A stretch of DNA of 64,000 nt from Kosakonia sacchari (GTDB taxonomy: Bacteria; Pseudomonadota; Gammaproteobacteria; Enterobacterales; Enterobacteriaceae), in contig FOAY01000011.1 in NCBI GenBank assembly GCA_900109485.1, positions 110,438 through 174,437 on the forward strand, written 5' to 3'. Both the position numbers and the translations under genes were made by a program. Position 1 is the first letter of the stretch. Every line of letters starts with the position of its first letter. Shown here one piece after another: positions 43,415 through 53,165 of the stretch. The notes beneath the pieces are model-generated. The model was not told the DNA's origin. It made no database searches and saw nothing but the letters and a program-made list of their open reading frames with translations.

Positions 43415-44596
43415 ATGCAAAACTCTCCCGCCGCCGCCAGACCCGGCTCGTTTGATTTTACGTCGACGGCGTTCCTGATTGTCGCGTTCCTGACCGGCAT
43501 TGCAGGTGCCCTGCAAACCCCCACGCTAAGCCTGTTTTTAACCAACGAAGTGCATGTTCGCCCGGCGATGGTTGGCTTCTTTTTTACCGGTAGCGCGGTA
43601 ATTGGCATTCTGGTCAGCCAGTTTCTTGCCGGACGTTCCGATCGCAAAGGCGATCGTAAATCGCTGATTGTGTTCTGCTGCCTGTTGGGCATGTTGGCCT
43701 GCGTGCTTTTTGCCTGGAACCGCAACTACTTTGTTTTGCTATTTGTCGGCGTGTTCCTCAGCAGTTTTGGTTCCACCTCCAACCCGCAGCTTTTTGCTCT
43801 GGCGCGTGAACATGCGGATCATACTGGCCGCGAAGCCGTGATGTTCAGCTCCATCCTGCGTGCGCAGGTCTCGCTGGCGTGGGTGATTGGTCCGCCGCTC
43901 GCTTACGCACTGGCAATGGGCTTTGGTTTTACGGTGATGTATCTCTGCGCTGGCGCTGCGTTTATTGTCTGTGGCGCCATGGTGTGGCTGTTTCTGCCCA
44001 TGATGCGCAAAGAGCCCAAACTGAAGTCGGCTGTGCTGGAAGCACCGCGCACGCATCGCCGCGACACACTTCTGTTGTTTGTGATTTGCACGCTGATGTG
44101 GGGCACAAATAGCCTGTACATCATTAATATGCCGCTGTTTATTATCGATGAATTACAACTGTCGGAGAAACTGGCAGGAGTGATGATGGGCACCGCAGCC
44201 GGGCTGGAAATCCCGACCATGCTGATTGCGGGTTACTACGCGAAGCGTTTTGGTAAACGTTTTTTAATGCGCGTCAGCGCGGTTGCCGGGATCTTTTTCT
44301 ATGCCGGAATGCTGACGGTGCACACGCCAGCCTTTCTGTTAGCTTTACAGGTGCTGAACGCTATTTATATCGGCATTCTCGCCGGGATTGGCATGCTCTA
44401 TTTCCAGGATCTGATGCCTGGTCAGGCGGGTTCAGCCACCACCCTTTATACTAATACCACGCGTGTCGGCTGGATTATTGCCGGCTCTCTGGCAGGCGTG
44501 GTGGCTGAAATCTGGAACTATCACACGGTGTTCTGGATTGCGCTGGCAATGACGCTGATAACCCAGCTCTGTCTGACGCGTATTAAAGATATTTAA
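43415..44596 (+). CDS. setB: Sugar efflux transporter SetB
   Basis: Inner-membrane MFS exporter of 393 residues with 12 spans, equal in length to E. coli SetB. The loop [14 protein letters not shown] between spans 2 and 3 is the MFS signature, and the segment [16 protein letters not shown] follows the central loop. Set proteins export glucose, lactose or IPTG-like sugars. The 3' end overlaps convergent yeiW by 4 bases. Confidence 0.93.
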   Translation: MQNSPAAARPGSFDFTSTAFLIVAFLTGIAGALQTPTLSLFLTNEVHVRPAMVGFFFTGSAVIGILVSQFLAGRSDRKGDRKSLIVFCCLLGMLACVLFAWNRNYFVLLFVGVFLSSFGSTSNPQLFALAREHADHTGREAVMFSSILRAQVSLAWVIGPPLAYALAMGFGFTVMYLCAGAAFIVCGAMVWLFLPMMRKEPKLKSAVLEAPRTHRRDTLLLFVICTLMWGTNSLYIINMPLFIIDELQLSEKLAGVMMGTAAGLEIPTMLIAGYYAKRFGKRFLMRVSAVAGIFFYAGMLTVHTPAFLLALQVLNAIYIGILAGIGMLYFQDLMPGQAGSATTLYTNTTRVGWIIAGSLAGVVAEIWNYHTVFWIALAMTLITQLCLTRIKDI

Positions 44597-44847
44597 GGCG
44601 CCGTCTGGCGCTCTAAATCGAGCAGGTAAACCATCGCGTCAGCGCGATTCGAGCCGCACATATCACGACTCGGCTGCAACCCGGTGCACACTTTTGGACG
44701 CAGCGGCGAAGCGAAGATTTTGCAACGCTGCTGTTCATCAAGCTGGACGCAGGGCGTGTTGGCCGGTTTACCGTTGGGCATGCCGGGGATTGGGCTGGTG
44801 ATGGACGGTGCGGTACAACACGCTCCACAGTCCGGGCGGCATTGCAT
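44593..44847 (-). CDS. yeiW: YeiW, YkgJ-type cysteine cluster protein
   Basis: Small protein of 84 residues of the UPF0153/YkgJ family. The eight cysteines ([25 protein letters not shown]) suggest a metal cluster or zinc site. The function is unknown. It lies convergent to setB and divergent from yeiP, in the same position as E. coli yeiW. Confidence 0.9.
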   Translation of the reverse strand: MQCRPDCGACCTAPSITSPIPGMPNGKPANTPCVQLDEQQRCKIFASPLRPKVCTGLQPSRDMCGSNRADAMVYLLDLERQTAP

Positions 44848-45010
44848 AATGACTCTCTTTTTTGATGGCGCGCCGGGCTGGCGCGTACAGGGCGCAAACT
44901 ACCATTTTTTGCAGCCCGAAGGCAAAACTCAGATTCCGCTTGCCTGGAATCCGCCTCGCGAGTAGTTTGTCGCGATATTTTTGTTATTTTAATCTCACAG
45001 GACCCTTGCA

Positions 45011-45583
45011 ATGCCAAGAGCGAACGAAATTAAAAAAGGTATGGTGCTGAATTACAACGGCAAACTGCTGATTGTGAAAGATATTGATATCCAGGCACCG
45101 AGCGCCCGTGGCGCAGCAACGCTGTACAAGATGCGTTTTTCCGATGTCCGTACCGGACTGAAAGTGGAAGAGCGTTTTAAAGGCGATGATATCCTCGATA
45201 CCGTTACCCTGAACCGCCGCTTTGTTGACTTCTCTTATATTGATGGCAACGAATACGTGTTCATGGATAAAGAAGATTACACGCCGTATACCTTCACGAA
45301 AGATCAGATTGAAGAAGAGCTGCAGTTTATTCCGGAAGGCGGCATGCCGGATATGCAGGTTCTGCTGTGGGATGGCCAGTTGCTGGCGCTCGAACTGCCG
45401 CAGACTGTCGATCTTGAAATCGTGGAAACTGCGCCGGGCATAAAAGGTGCTTCTGCCAGCTCCCGTACCAAACCCGCAACCCTGAATACTGGCCTGGTTG
45501 TGCAGGTGCCGGAATATCTGACCACCGGTGAGAAGATCCGCATCCATATCGAAGAGCGCCGCTACATGGGCCGCGCTGACTGA
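45011..45583 (+). CDS. yeiP: Elongation factor P-like protein YeiP (EfpL)
   Basis: EF-P paralog of 190 residues with the KOW-like N-terminal domain ([25 protein letters not shown]) and two OB domains. The loop corresponding to the EF-P modification site reads SARGAATLY, with Arg in place of the modified Lys, as usual for YeiP. Such proteins relieve ribosome pausing at difficult sequences. A strong terminator follows. Confidence 0.94.
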   Translation: MPRANEIKKGMVLNYNGKLLIVKDIDIQAPSARGAATLYKMRFSDVRTGLKVEERFKGDDILDTVTLNRRFVDFSYIDGNEYVFMDKEDYTPYTFTKDQIEEELQFIPEGGMPDMQVLLWDGQLLALELPQTVDLEIVETAPGIKGASASSRTKPATLNTGLVVQVPEYLTTGEKIRIHIEERRYMGRAD

Positions 45584-45600
45584 TCTCGTGTTGCCATGAA

Positions 45601-45632
45601 AAAAGCCACTTCAATGAAGTGGCTTTTTTTTG
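45601..45632. terminator. Bidirectional terminator between yeiP and uxuA
   Basis: A perfect 12-bp stem AAAAGCCACTTC/GAAGTGGCTTTT (45601-45612 with 45616-45627) with a 3-base loop is followed by a long T run on the plus strand; a shorter T run is present on the minus side. Confidence 0.9.
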
Positions 45633-45665
45633 CCTGATGGCGGATTGCTTTACATCAGAACGACA

Positions 45666-46856
45666 TTACAGCAAATCACGGAACAGGGTTTTCTTCAGTG
45701 CCAGCTCAACGCCGCGCACTTCCGCCATCCCTTTCAGACGCCCAATCGCCGAGTAACCCGGATTGGTTTTCTTGCGCAGATCGTCCAGCATCTGGTGACC
45801 ATGATCCGGGCGGAACGGGATCGGGCGCAGATCGCCTGCTTTCTTGCGACGCTGCTCTTCAGTCAGAATCGCTGCCACAACGGAGACCATATCCACATCG
45901 CCCTGCAAATGCGCCGCTTCGTGGAAGGTTTTCGGGTTATCTTCACGACACGTTGCACGCAGGTGCGTAAAGTGGATGCGATCGCCGAAGGTTTCAATCA
46001 TCCGCACCAGATCGTTATCAGCACGCACACCGTATGAACCGGTACACATGGTGAAACCGTTATTGATGCTGTCGACCGCTTCTTTCAGCCACTGCATATC
46101 TTCAATAGTCGAAACGATACGCGGCAGGCCGAGGATTGGACGCGGCGGATCGTCCGGGTGAACCGCCAGACGTACGCCCGCTTCCTGAGCAACCGGCACA
46201 ATAGCGCGCAGGAAATAAGCCATGTTTTCACGCAGTTGCGCTTTATCGATACCATCATATTCCGCCAGACGCGCACGGAACTGATCCAGCGTATAACCCT
46301 CTTCAGCGCCCGGCAGACCGGCGATGATATTGCGTGTCAGCTTTTCTACTTCCGCTTCGCTCATCGCGTTGAAGTAAGCCTGCGCCTGGCGCTGCTCTTC
46401 TTCGCTGTAGTCCGCTTCCGCGCCTGGGCGTTTCAGGATATGCAGTTCGAAAGCGGCGAAAGCAATCTGGTCGAAACGCAGCGCTTTAGAACCGTCCGGC
46501 AATTGATATTCGAGATCGGTACGCGTCCAGTCGAGGATCGGCATAAAGTTGTAGCAGACAGTATCGATACCGCAGGTTCCCAGATTACGGATACTCTGCT
46601 GGTAATTGGCGATCCAGGTTTCATACTGGCCGGAATGGGTTTTGATATCTTCATGTACCGGGATGCTTTCCACTACCGACCAGGTCAGTCCTTTTTCCGC
46701 CAGCAGCGCCTGACGCGCCTTAATCTCCTCAACCGGCCACACCTGACCATTCGGGATATGGTGCAGCGCAGTGACCACGCCGGTTGCACCTGCCTGCCGC
46801 ACATCGTCAAGAGATACCGGATCGTTCGGTCCATACCAACGCCAGGTTTGTTCCAT
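45666..46856 (-). CDS. uxuA: Mannonate dehydratase UxuA
   Basis: Cytoplasmic enzyme of 396 residues that dehydrates D-mannonate to 2-keto-3-deoxygluconate in glucuronate breakdown. It begins [16 protein letters not shown] as in E. coli UxuA. The metal-site segments [41 protein letters not shown] and [10 protein letters not shown] are present. In E. coli uxuA sits far away in the uxuAB operon. Here it lies between yeiP and yeiQ, divergent from yeiQ, which belongs to the same family as UxuB. Confidence 0.95.
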   Translation of the reverse strand: MEQTWRWYGPNDPVSLDDVRQAGATGVVTALHHIPNGQVWPVEEIKARQALLAEKGLTWSVVESIPVHEDIKTHSGQYETWIANYQQSIRNLGTCGIDTVCYNFMPILDWTRTDLEYQLPDGSKALRFDQIAFAAFELHILKRPGAEADYSEEEQRQAQAYFNAMSEAEVEKLTRNIIAGLPGAEEGYTLDQFRARLAEYDGIDKAQLRENMAYFLRAIVPVAQEAGVRLAVHPDDPPRPILGLPRIVSTIEDMQWLKEAVDSINNGFTMCTGSYGVRADNDLVRMIETFGDRIHFTHLRATCREDNPKTFHEAAHLQGDVDMVSVVAAILTEEQRRKKAGDLRPIPFRPDHGHQMLDDLRKKTNPGYSAIGRLKGMAEVRGVELALKKTLFRDLL

Positions 46857-46872
46857 CGCCTTACCCTCTAAA

Positions 46873-46886
46873 GTTGTTATACCAAT
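46873..46886. promoter_or_regulatory. UxuR/ExuR-like operator, uxuA side
   Basis: GTTGTTATACCAAT matches the UxuR/ExuR palindrome ATTGGTATACCAAT at 12 of 14 positions. It lies 17 bases upstream of the uxuA start, suggesting control by a GntR-type hexuronate repressor. Confidence 0.7.
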
Positions 46887-46981
46887 ACACATCATTGCAT
46901 GACGACTACCATACATGTTTAGCCGGAGGGGTCAAATATTCCCACAGCAATGATTGATCCAGCTCACATTCCCCGGATATT

Positions 46982-46995
46982 TAAGGCATACCAAT
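46982..46995. promoter_or_regulatory. UxuR/ExuR-like operator, yeiQ side
   Basis: TAAGGCATACCAAT matches the same operator at 10 of 14 positions with an intact right half (ATACCAAT). It lies 65 bases upstream of yeiQ. Confidence 0.55.
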
Positions 46996-47059
46996 TCTTT
47001 TTGCTGTCATATAACTTTACACTGCTGTTGTTAATTATTGGTTAATCAGGTGTATACAG

Positions 47060-48526
47060 ATGAAGACTATTGCTTCCGCATCGCTTCCCGCCACGGTAGA
47101 GCAACCTCAGTATGATCGCTCACAGCTGCGCTCGCGAATTGTGCACTTCGGTTTTGGCGCGTTTCATCGCGCGCATCAGGCGCTGTTGACCGACCGGGTG
47201 CTGAATACGCAGGGCGGCGACTGGGGAATTTGTGAAATCAGCTTATTCAGCGGTGATGTACTGATGTCGCAACTGCGCGAGCAGGATCATCTGTATACCG
47301 TGCTGGAGAAAGGCGCAACCGGCAACCAGCCGATTATTGTCGGCGCAGTCAATGAGTGCCTGAATGCAAAGCTCGATTCCCTGCCAGCCATCATTGAGAA
47401 ATTTTGTGAACCGCAGGTGGCGATTGTTTCGCTGACGATTACCGAAAAAGGCTACTGTATTGACCCGGCCAGCGGCCAGTTGGATCTGCGTCAGCCACGT
47501 ATTGAACATGATCTTCAGCACCCGCACGAGCCGCACTCGGCGCCGGGCATTCTGGTTGAAGCGTTGTATCGCCGCCGCGAGCGCGGGCTGCCGCCGTTTA
47601 CCGTACTCTCCTGCGATAACATTCCCGATAACGGTCACATTGTGAAAAATGCGGTGTTGGGCATGGCAAAAACCCGCTCACCGGAACTGGCGCACTGGAT
47701 CGCGGAAAATGTCAGTTTTCCGGCCACCATGGTCGATCGTATTGTCCCGGCAGCAACAGACGAGTCGCTGGCGGAAATCAGCGATGTTCTGGGCGTTTTC
47801 GACCCCTGCGCTATCAGTTGCGAGCCGTTTATCCAGTGGGTAATTGAAGATAATTTCGTCGCCGGGCGGCCGCAGTGGGAAGTCGCAGGCGTACAACTGG
47901 TGCAGGATGTGCAGCCGTGGGAACAGATGAAACTGCGTATGCTCAACGGCAGCCACTCTTTCCTTGCTTATCTGGGGTATCTGGCCGGTTTTGCGCATAT
48001 TAATGAGTGCATGCAGGATGAAGCATTCCGCGAAGCCGCGCGTCGTCTAATGCTGGATGAGCAAGCGCCTACTCTGCGCATCACCGGTGTCGATCTGACC
48101 GCTTATGCTGACAGCCTGCTTGAACGCTTCGCTAACCCGGCGCTGAAACACCGCACCTGGCAAATCGCCATGGATGGCAGCCAAAAACTGCCGCAGCGCA
48201 TGCTCGACAGCGTTCGCGTCCATTTACAGCGGGAAAGTCGCTGGCCGCTGCTGGCGCTGGGCATTGCCGGCTGGATGCGCTATGTCAGCGGCGTGGATGA
48301 TGCCGGGCAGCCCATTGATATTCGCGATCCGCTGGCGGATAAAATTCATGCTATTGTCGAAACCAGTAACGAAGCTGAGCGCGTGGCCGCGCTACTGGCG
48401 CTGAAGGAGATATTCGGTAGCGATCTGCCGCTTAATCCGCTGTTTGTCGATGCTGTTGGCGACGCATGGCAAAACATTGCCGCCCATGGTGCGCACGGCG
48501 CGTTAAAACGCGTGCTCAGCGCTTAA
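47060..48526 (+). CDS. yeiQ: Mannitol dehydrogenase-family oxidoreductase YeiQ (fructuronate reductase-like)
   Basis: Cytoplasmic NAD-dependent oxidoreductase of 488 residues, the length of E. coli YeiQ. The Rossmann start is RIVHFGFGAFHRAHQA. The polyol-dehydrogenase signature is around MKLRMLNGSHSFLAYLGYL, with catalytic Lys in the MKLR segment. UxuB, the D-mannonate oxidoreductase, is in the same family. Being divergent from uxuA with hexuronate-type operators between them makes mannonate oxidation its likely job here. Confidence 0.92.
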   Translation: MKTIASASLPATVEQPQYDRSQLRSRIVHFGFGAFHRAHQALLTDRVLNTQGGDWGICEISLFSGDVLMSQLREQDHLYTVLEKGATGNQPIIVGAVNECLNAKLDSLPAIIEKFCEPQVAIVSLTITEKGYCIDPASGQLDLRQPRIEHDLQHPHEPHSAPGILVEALYRRRERGLPPFTVLSCDNIPDNGHIVKNAVLGMAKTRSPELAHWIAENVSFPATMVDRIVPAATDESLAEISDVLGVFDPCAISCEPFIQWVIEDNFVAGRPQWEVAGVQLVQDVQPWEQMKLRMLNGSHSFLAYLGYLAGFAHINECMQDEAFREAARRLMLDEQAPTLRITGVDLTAYADSLLERFANPALKHRTWQIAMDGSQKLPQRMLDSVRVHLQRESRWPLLALGIAGWMRYVSGVDDAGQPIDIRDPLADKIHAIVETSNEAERVAALLALKEIFGSDLPLNPLFVDAVGDAWQNIAAHGAHGALKRVLSA

Positions 48527-48643
48527 CAATTACTGCGGTTTACGCGGATGGTTCGCATTTAACACCATCCGCACCCTTCTCTTTTCTCATTTTTTTCGCC
48601 AGGATCACAAATTACCTACGTTTTATTGACGACAGGAGCTTTT

Positions 48644-49630
48644 GTGACCAGGACCAATCTCATTACCGGCTTTCTCGGAAGCGGCAAAACCACCTCTATT
48701 TTGCACCTGCTGGCGAATAAAGATCCGCAGGAGAAATGGGCAGTGCTGGTGAATGAATTTGGCGAAGTCGGTATCGACGGCGCACTGCTTGCCGATAGCG
48801 GCGCACTGCTTAAAGAGATCCCCGGTGGTTGCATGTGCTGCGTGAATGGTTTGCCGATGCAGGTGGGGTTGAACACCTTGCTGCGCCAGGGTAAACCCGA
48901 CCGTCTGTTGATTGAACCGACCGGGCTCGGCCACCCGAAACAGATCCTCAATATGTTGACGGACCCGGTCTACGAACCGTGGATTGATCTGCGCGCCACC
49001 CTTTGTTTGCTTGATCCCCGCCAGTTGCTGGATGAGAAAGCGCTCACTAATGATAACTTCCGCGATCAACTGGCGGCGGCCGACATCATTGTCGCTAATA
49101 AACAGGATCGCGCGACCGTAGAGAGCCAGCAAGCGCTGGAAGCGTGGTGGTCCCGCTTCGGCGGCGATCGCCAACGGGTCAGCGTCACCCAGGGGGCGAT
49201 TGATGGCGCGTTGCTCGATCGCCCGCGCCGTAATCTGCGGGAACTCCCTTCCAGTACCGCGCATGACCACACGCACAGCGAGCGGAAAGGTCTTGCGGCG
49301 CTGAGCCTGCCAGCGCATCAACGCTGGCGTCGCAGTCTGAACAGCGGTCAGGGCCATCAGGCGTGCGGCTGGATTTTTGATGAAGATACGGTGTTTGACA
49401 CCATTGGCCTGCTTGAATGGGTGCGTCATGCCCCCGTTGAGCGTGTCAAAGGCGTTATGCGCATACCGGAAGGCCTGCTACGGGTGAATCGTCAGGGAGA
49501 GGATTTTCATCTCGAAACGCAGAATGTTGCGCCACCGGATAGTCGAATTGAGCTAATTACCGCCTCAGAAGCCGACTGGAACACGCTTCAGTCCGCTTTG
49601 TTGAAGCTTCGTTTAAGTCAGGAACACTAA
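48644..49630 (+). CDS. yeiR: COG0523-type GTPase/metallochaperone YeiR
   Basis: Cytoplasmic G3E GTPase of 328 residues. It has Walker A GFLGSGKTT, the metal motif GGCMCC (CxCC) and the guanine-specificity NKQD. E. coli YeiR is a zinc-binding GTPase thought to serve zinc delivery. The start is a GTG at 48644, giving VTRTNLITGF read as Met, with AGGAG 5 bases away and the same length as E. coli; an ATG at 48626 has no site. A His-rich segment (HDHTHSE) may bind metal. Confidence 0.93.
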   Translation: MTRTNLITGFLGSGKTTSILHLLANKDPQEKWAVLVNEFGEVGIDGALLADSGALLKEIPGGCMCCVNGLPMQVGLNTLLRQGKPDRLLIEPTGLGHPKQILNMLTDPVYEPWIDLRATLCLLDPRQLLDEKALTNDNFRDQLAAADIIVANKQDRATVESQQALEAWWSRFGGDRQRVSVTQGAIDGALLDRPRRNLRELPSSTAHDHTHSERKGLAALSLPAHQRWRRSLNSGQGHQACGWIFDEDTVFDTIGLLEWVRHAPVERVKGVMRIPEGLLRVNRQGEDFHLETQNVAPPDSRIELITASEADWNTLQSALLKLRLSQEH

Positions 49631-49664
49631 CGTTCCCTCTGTGTTTATTAAGAATCCTTAAGTA

Positions 49665-50366
49665 ATGAAAACTCGTTTACCCCTGATTATTTTGCTGAAC
49701 GCCGTCGGGCTGGCGTTATTTATGTGCTGGTATCTGCCTGTAAATCATGGTTTTTGGTTTCCGCTGGACTCGGCCATTTTCCACTTCTTCAACCGTGGGC
49801 TGGTAGAAAATCGCGCCCTGCTTTGGCTGGTGGCGCTAACCAATAACCGCGCGTTCGATGCCTGTTCGCTGGTCGCCATGGGCTGCCTGATGCTGTCGTT
49901 CTGGCTGCCAGCCGATCGCACCGGTCGTCGCCGCGTGGTGATCATTGGACTGACCATGTTATTGATTGCTGTCGTGGTAAATCAACTGGCGCAGCATCTG
50001 ATGCCGGTGCAACGCGCGAGCCCGTCACTTTACTTTACCGATATTCACCGGGTCAGCGAGCTGCTCGATTTCCCGACCAAAGATGCCTCGAAGGATAGTT
50101 TCCCCGGCGATCATGGGATGATGTTGCTTATTTTCGCTGCGGTGATGTGGCGTTATTTCGGCAAAAAAGCATTTGGCATTGCCCTGATTATTTTTGTGGT
50201 TTTCGCTTTCCCGCGCGTCATGATCGGTGCGCACTGGTTTACGGATATTGCTGTAGGTTCGTTATCCGCCGTGCTGATTGGTCTGCCGTGGTGCCTGTTA
50301 ACGCCGCTAAGCGATAAAATTATCGCGTTGTTTGATCATTATTTGCCTGGAAATAACAAACTTTAA
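49665..50366 (+). CDS. lpxT: Lipid A 1-diphosphate synthase LpxT
   Basis: Inner-membrane PAP2-superfamily enzyme of 233 residues that moves a phosphate from undecaprenyl diphosphate to lipid A. The phosphatase motifs are spread over the periplasmic side: KDASKDSFPGDHGMMLL (SFPGDH) and PRVMIGAHWFTDI. It is four residues shorter at the C terminus than the E. coli protein. It stands 34 bases after yeiR. Confidence 0.94.
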   Translation: MKTRLPLIILLNAVGLALFMCWYLPVNHGFWFPLDSAIFHFFNRGLVENRALLWLVALTNNRAFDACSLVAMGCLMLSFWLPADRTGRRRVVIIGLTMLLIAVVVNQLAQHLMPVQRASPSLYFTDIHRVSELLDFPTKDASKDSFPGDHGMMLLIFAAVMWRYFGKKAFGIALIIFVVFAFPRVMIGAHWFTDIAVGSLSAVLIGLPWCLLTPLSDKIIALFDHYLPGNNKL

Positions 50367-50788
50367 ACAATCATCCAACATCAATTAATGTCATCCATTA
50401 GGGATCGTTTTCGATCCCTAATTCAAATCTGCCGCCTTTTCCCACTATTGTCATTTTCCTGTCATGGTAAACTGCATATGAATTAGCACATTGCGTGCTT
50501 TTTACACTGCACGGGTTAATTTTTGAGCATTTCAGGAAATTCACTTTCTGTATCATAATTTCTTATAAAAAAATGCAGAAAAGCGCTCGCCATGCCCAGG
50601 ATGTTCAGGTAACCTCGGTTCGTCTTGTCGCAAAGAGTGCTTTTATTCTCATTGTGCGTATTTTTGTGCGTTCTTCCACAAATCTATGCCGGAGTAATTG
50701 TCTCGATGCCTTCAGATAATTAATCTCGCTGCGTTGGCATTTTTATAACGATATTTATCGTTAAGGACTTCAAGGGAAAATAAGTAAC
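50367..50788 (+). promoter_or_regulatory. Gene-free leader region before mepS
   Basis: About 420 bases without a supported gene. A 10-bp hairpin TTAGGGATCG/CGATCCCTAA (50398-50421) lies after lpxT without a good T run. A short AGCAC/GTGCT stem followed by five T (50485-50503) could end a short transcript. An 8-bp repeat TAACGATA/TATCGTTA (50746-50763) stands 25 bases before mepS. The mepS promoter must be here; the region may give a long 5' untranslated leader. Confidence 0.5.
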
Positions 50789-51352
50789 ATGGTCAAATCT
50801 CAGCCGATTTTGAGATATATCTTGCGGGCGATCCCTGCAATTGCAGTAGCGGTACTGCTCTCTGCTTGTTCTACAAATACCGCAAAGAACATGCATTCTG
50901 AGACGCTTGCTGTGGGTGAAGACAGTTCTTCACTGCAAACCTCTCAGGATGAATTTGAAAATATGGTTCGTAATCTGGACGTAAAAAGCCGCATTATGGA
51001 TCAATACGCTGACTGGAAAGGCGTTCGCTACCGTCTCGGCGGCGACACCAAAAAAGGCATCGACTGTTCTGGTTTCGTGCAGCGCACCTTCCGTGAACAG
51101 TTTGGTTTAGAACTGCCGCGTTCCACATGGGAACAGCAGGAAACCGGTAAGTCCATCTCGCGCACCAGTTTGCGTACGGGCGATCTGGTTCTGTTCAGGG
51201 CGGGTTCTACGGGCCGACACGTTGGCATCTATATTGGCAACAACCAGTTTGTTCATGCTTCCACCAGCAACGGTGTGATGATTTCCAGCATGGATGAGCC
51301 ATACTGGAAGAAGCGCTACAACGAAGCGCGACGCATCCTGACACGCAGCTAA
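50789..51352 (+). CDS. mepS: Murein DD-endopeptidase MepS (Spr)
   Basis: Outer-membrane lipoprotein of 187 residues that cleaves peptidoglycan cross-links to let the sacculus grow. A lipobox LLSAC puts the lipidated cysteine at residue 27. The NlpC/P60 domain has the catalytic Cys93 in DCSGF, His144 in RHVG and His156 in FVHAS. In E. coli it is degraded by the Prc-NlpI system. Confidence 0.96.
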   Translation: MVKSQPILRYILRAIPAIAVAVLLSACSTNTAKNMHSETLAVGEDSSSLQTSQDEFENMVRNLDVKSRIMDQYADWKGVRYRLGGDTKKGIDCSGFVQRTFREQFGLELPRSTWEQQETGKSISRTSLRTGDLVLFRAGSTGRHVGIYIGNNQFVHASTSNGVMISSMDEPYWKKRYNEARRILTRS

Positions 51353-51395
51353 ATTGCTTAATGCCGGTTTACCCTTGAACTGGCAGTTAAGTCTA

Positions 51396-51422
51396 AAAAC
51401 ACTGCTCCGGCGGTGTTTTTTT
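51396..51422 (+). terminator. Terminator of mepS
   Basis: An 8-bp stem AACACTGC/GCGGTGTT with one G-U pair (51398-51405 with 51410-51417) and loop TCCG is followed by seven T. Confidence 0.88.
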
Positions 51423-51513
51423 ATGCCTGTTGTATGCCATCCCTTTCTTTTCAAGTTATAGTCCAGCAACGATTGCTCCCGCATCCCTGAACGCCTGGAA
51501 TGGACCTGACACT

Positions 51514-53070
51514 ATGTTCAGCCGCTATTTTTCCCTGAACCGCAAAATTATATTGATAAGCCTGATCGCAGGCGTGCTCGCTGCATTTATTGTCGGTGGG
51601 CTGCAATTGGGGCTGGAGCAGCATAAACGCGAAGATCGCTATACCGCATTAGTGAACACTATTCAGCACTGGCTCTCTGGCTATCTCAGTGAAATACGCA
51701 CAACAGCAGAATCGCTGCAACCGCTCACGCTGGATGAGTGTCATGTCGTCGTCGGCGAGCTGACCTCCAGGGCCGCATTCACAATTAACGTGCGTGCGTT
51801 TCTGCTGGTAAAAGATCAGCGAGCCTTTTGCTCATCGGCCACCGGCGAGATGAGTATGGCAATGAAAGATCTGGTACCGGATATCGACCTGACGAAAAAC
51901 ACGGATATGGTGTTGCTGCCCGGCACACCGATGATGCCGAACAAACCCGCCATCGCCGTCTGGTTTCGTAGCCCGCTACTGGAAAACCGCGGGGTGTTTG
52001 CCACGCTGAATATCAATCTGACGCCTTATATGCTTTATACCTCGCAGCGCCCCGATCTGACCGGCGTGGCGCTGGGCATCGGCAATCGCGCCGTTTCCAC
52101 CTTTTCACCCGGTTTAGTTGATCTGAGTACGATAACCCCGCCGCCGATACGAGCCACACACATTGAAGGTTCGCCAATCACGTTTTATCTCTATGCAGAA
52201 AAGTGGCGAGCAGAGGATATTCAATTCGCCGTGCTGCTTGGCGCCACTTTCGGCATGCTTTTTGGCCTGCTGACCGCCTATATTCTGCAAAACAATCTCA
52301 CCCCTGGCCGCGAGATCCTGACCGGTATCAAGCGCGATCAATTCTATGTTGTTTACCAGCCGGTAGTAGATGCGAAAAATTTGCAGGTGACTGGCGTCGA
52401 AGTTCTGATGCGCTGGAAGCATCCAACCGCAGGTGAAATCCCGCCGGATGCATTTATTCATTTTGCTGAAGCCCAGCAACTGATTGTGCCGCTGACGCAG
52501 CATCTGTTCCGCTTAATCGCCCACGATGCGCCGCGATTAAAGACATTGCTGCCCGAAGGCGCAAAACTGGGCATTAATATTGCCCCTGGTCACCTGCAAA
52601 ATGAAAATTTTATGCAGGATATTCGCCAGCTATCGCGTTCGCTCCCCGCCCACCATTTCAGTATCGTACTGGAGATCACCGAGCGGGATATGTTGCGTTT
52701 TAACGAAGTGACTGAGCGGTTTGAGCAGCTTCGTGAAGAGGGCTACGAAACGGCTATTGATGATTTCGGCACCGGACATAGCGCGCTGATTTATCTGGAA
52801 CGCTTCACGATGGATTATCTGAAAATCGACCGTGGTTTTGTTAATGCCATTGGTACAGAAACTGTGACGTCGCCCGTGCTTGATGCCGTGCTGACACTGG
52901 CAAAAAAGCTGAATATGCTGACGGTCGCCGAAGGCGTTGAAACGCCAGAGCAAGCCCGATGGCTGCGAGAACATGGCGTTCATTATATGCAGGGCTACTA
53001 TTTTAGTCGTCCGATGACGCTGCAACAGTTTACCGAATGGCAGTCGCCGCCGTTTTCTGCCCTGCTATAG
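51514..53070 (+). CDS. pdeN: Cyclic-di-GMP phosphodiesterase PdeN (Rtn)
   Basis: Inner-membrane enzyme of 518 residues that hydrolyses cyclic di-GMP. Two membrane spans (about 11-31 and 243-263) flank a periplasmic CSS-type sensor domain with the family FCSSATGEM segment. The cytoplasmic EAL domain has EVLMRWKHP (EVL in place of EAL, as in E. coli PdeN), ETERD, DDFGTGHSALIYLERF and KIDRGF, so it looks active. I chose the ATG at 51514 to match the E. coli start and length; the longer open frame is unsupported. Confidence 0.93.
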   Translation: MFSRYFSLNRKIILISLIAGVLAAFIVGGLQLGLEQHKREDRYTALVNTIQHWLSGYLSEIRTTAESLQPLTLDECHVVVGELTSRAAFTINVRAFLLVKDQRAFCSSATGEMSMAMKDLVPDIDLTKNTDMVLLPGTPMMPNKPAIAVWFRSPLLENRGVFATLNINLTPYMLYTSQRPDLTGVALGIGNRAVSTFSPGLVDLSTITPPPIRATHIEGSPITFYLYAEKWRAEDIQFAVLLGATFGMLFGLLTAYILQNNLTPGREILTGIKRDQFYVVYQPVVDAKNLQVTGVEVLMRWKHPTAGEIPPDAFIHFAEAQQLIVPLTQHLFRLIAHDAPRLKTLLPEGAKLGINIAPGHLQNENFMQDIRQLSRSLPAHHFSIVLEITERDMLRFNEVTERFEQLREEGYETAIDDFGTGHSALIYLERFTMDYLKIDRGFVNAIGTETVTSPVLDAVLTLAKKLNMLTVAEGVETPEQARWLREHGVHYMQGYYFSRPMTLQQFTEWQSPPFSALL

Positions 53071-53165
53071 GCGCGAATTATTTCACAACCTGCCGGGCCT
53101 CCCTTATTATTCAATGATTAGAGGTTAAGGTGCCTGCTGCGGCGCCGTTCACAGGAACACAGCGA

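Noticed and set aside
50495..50719. 74-codon plus-strand frame upstream of mepS
   Set aside because: The composition and lack of a ribosome site do not support it; the region is better read as a leader.
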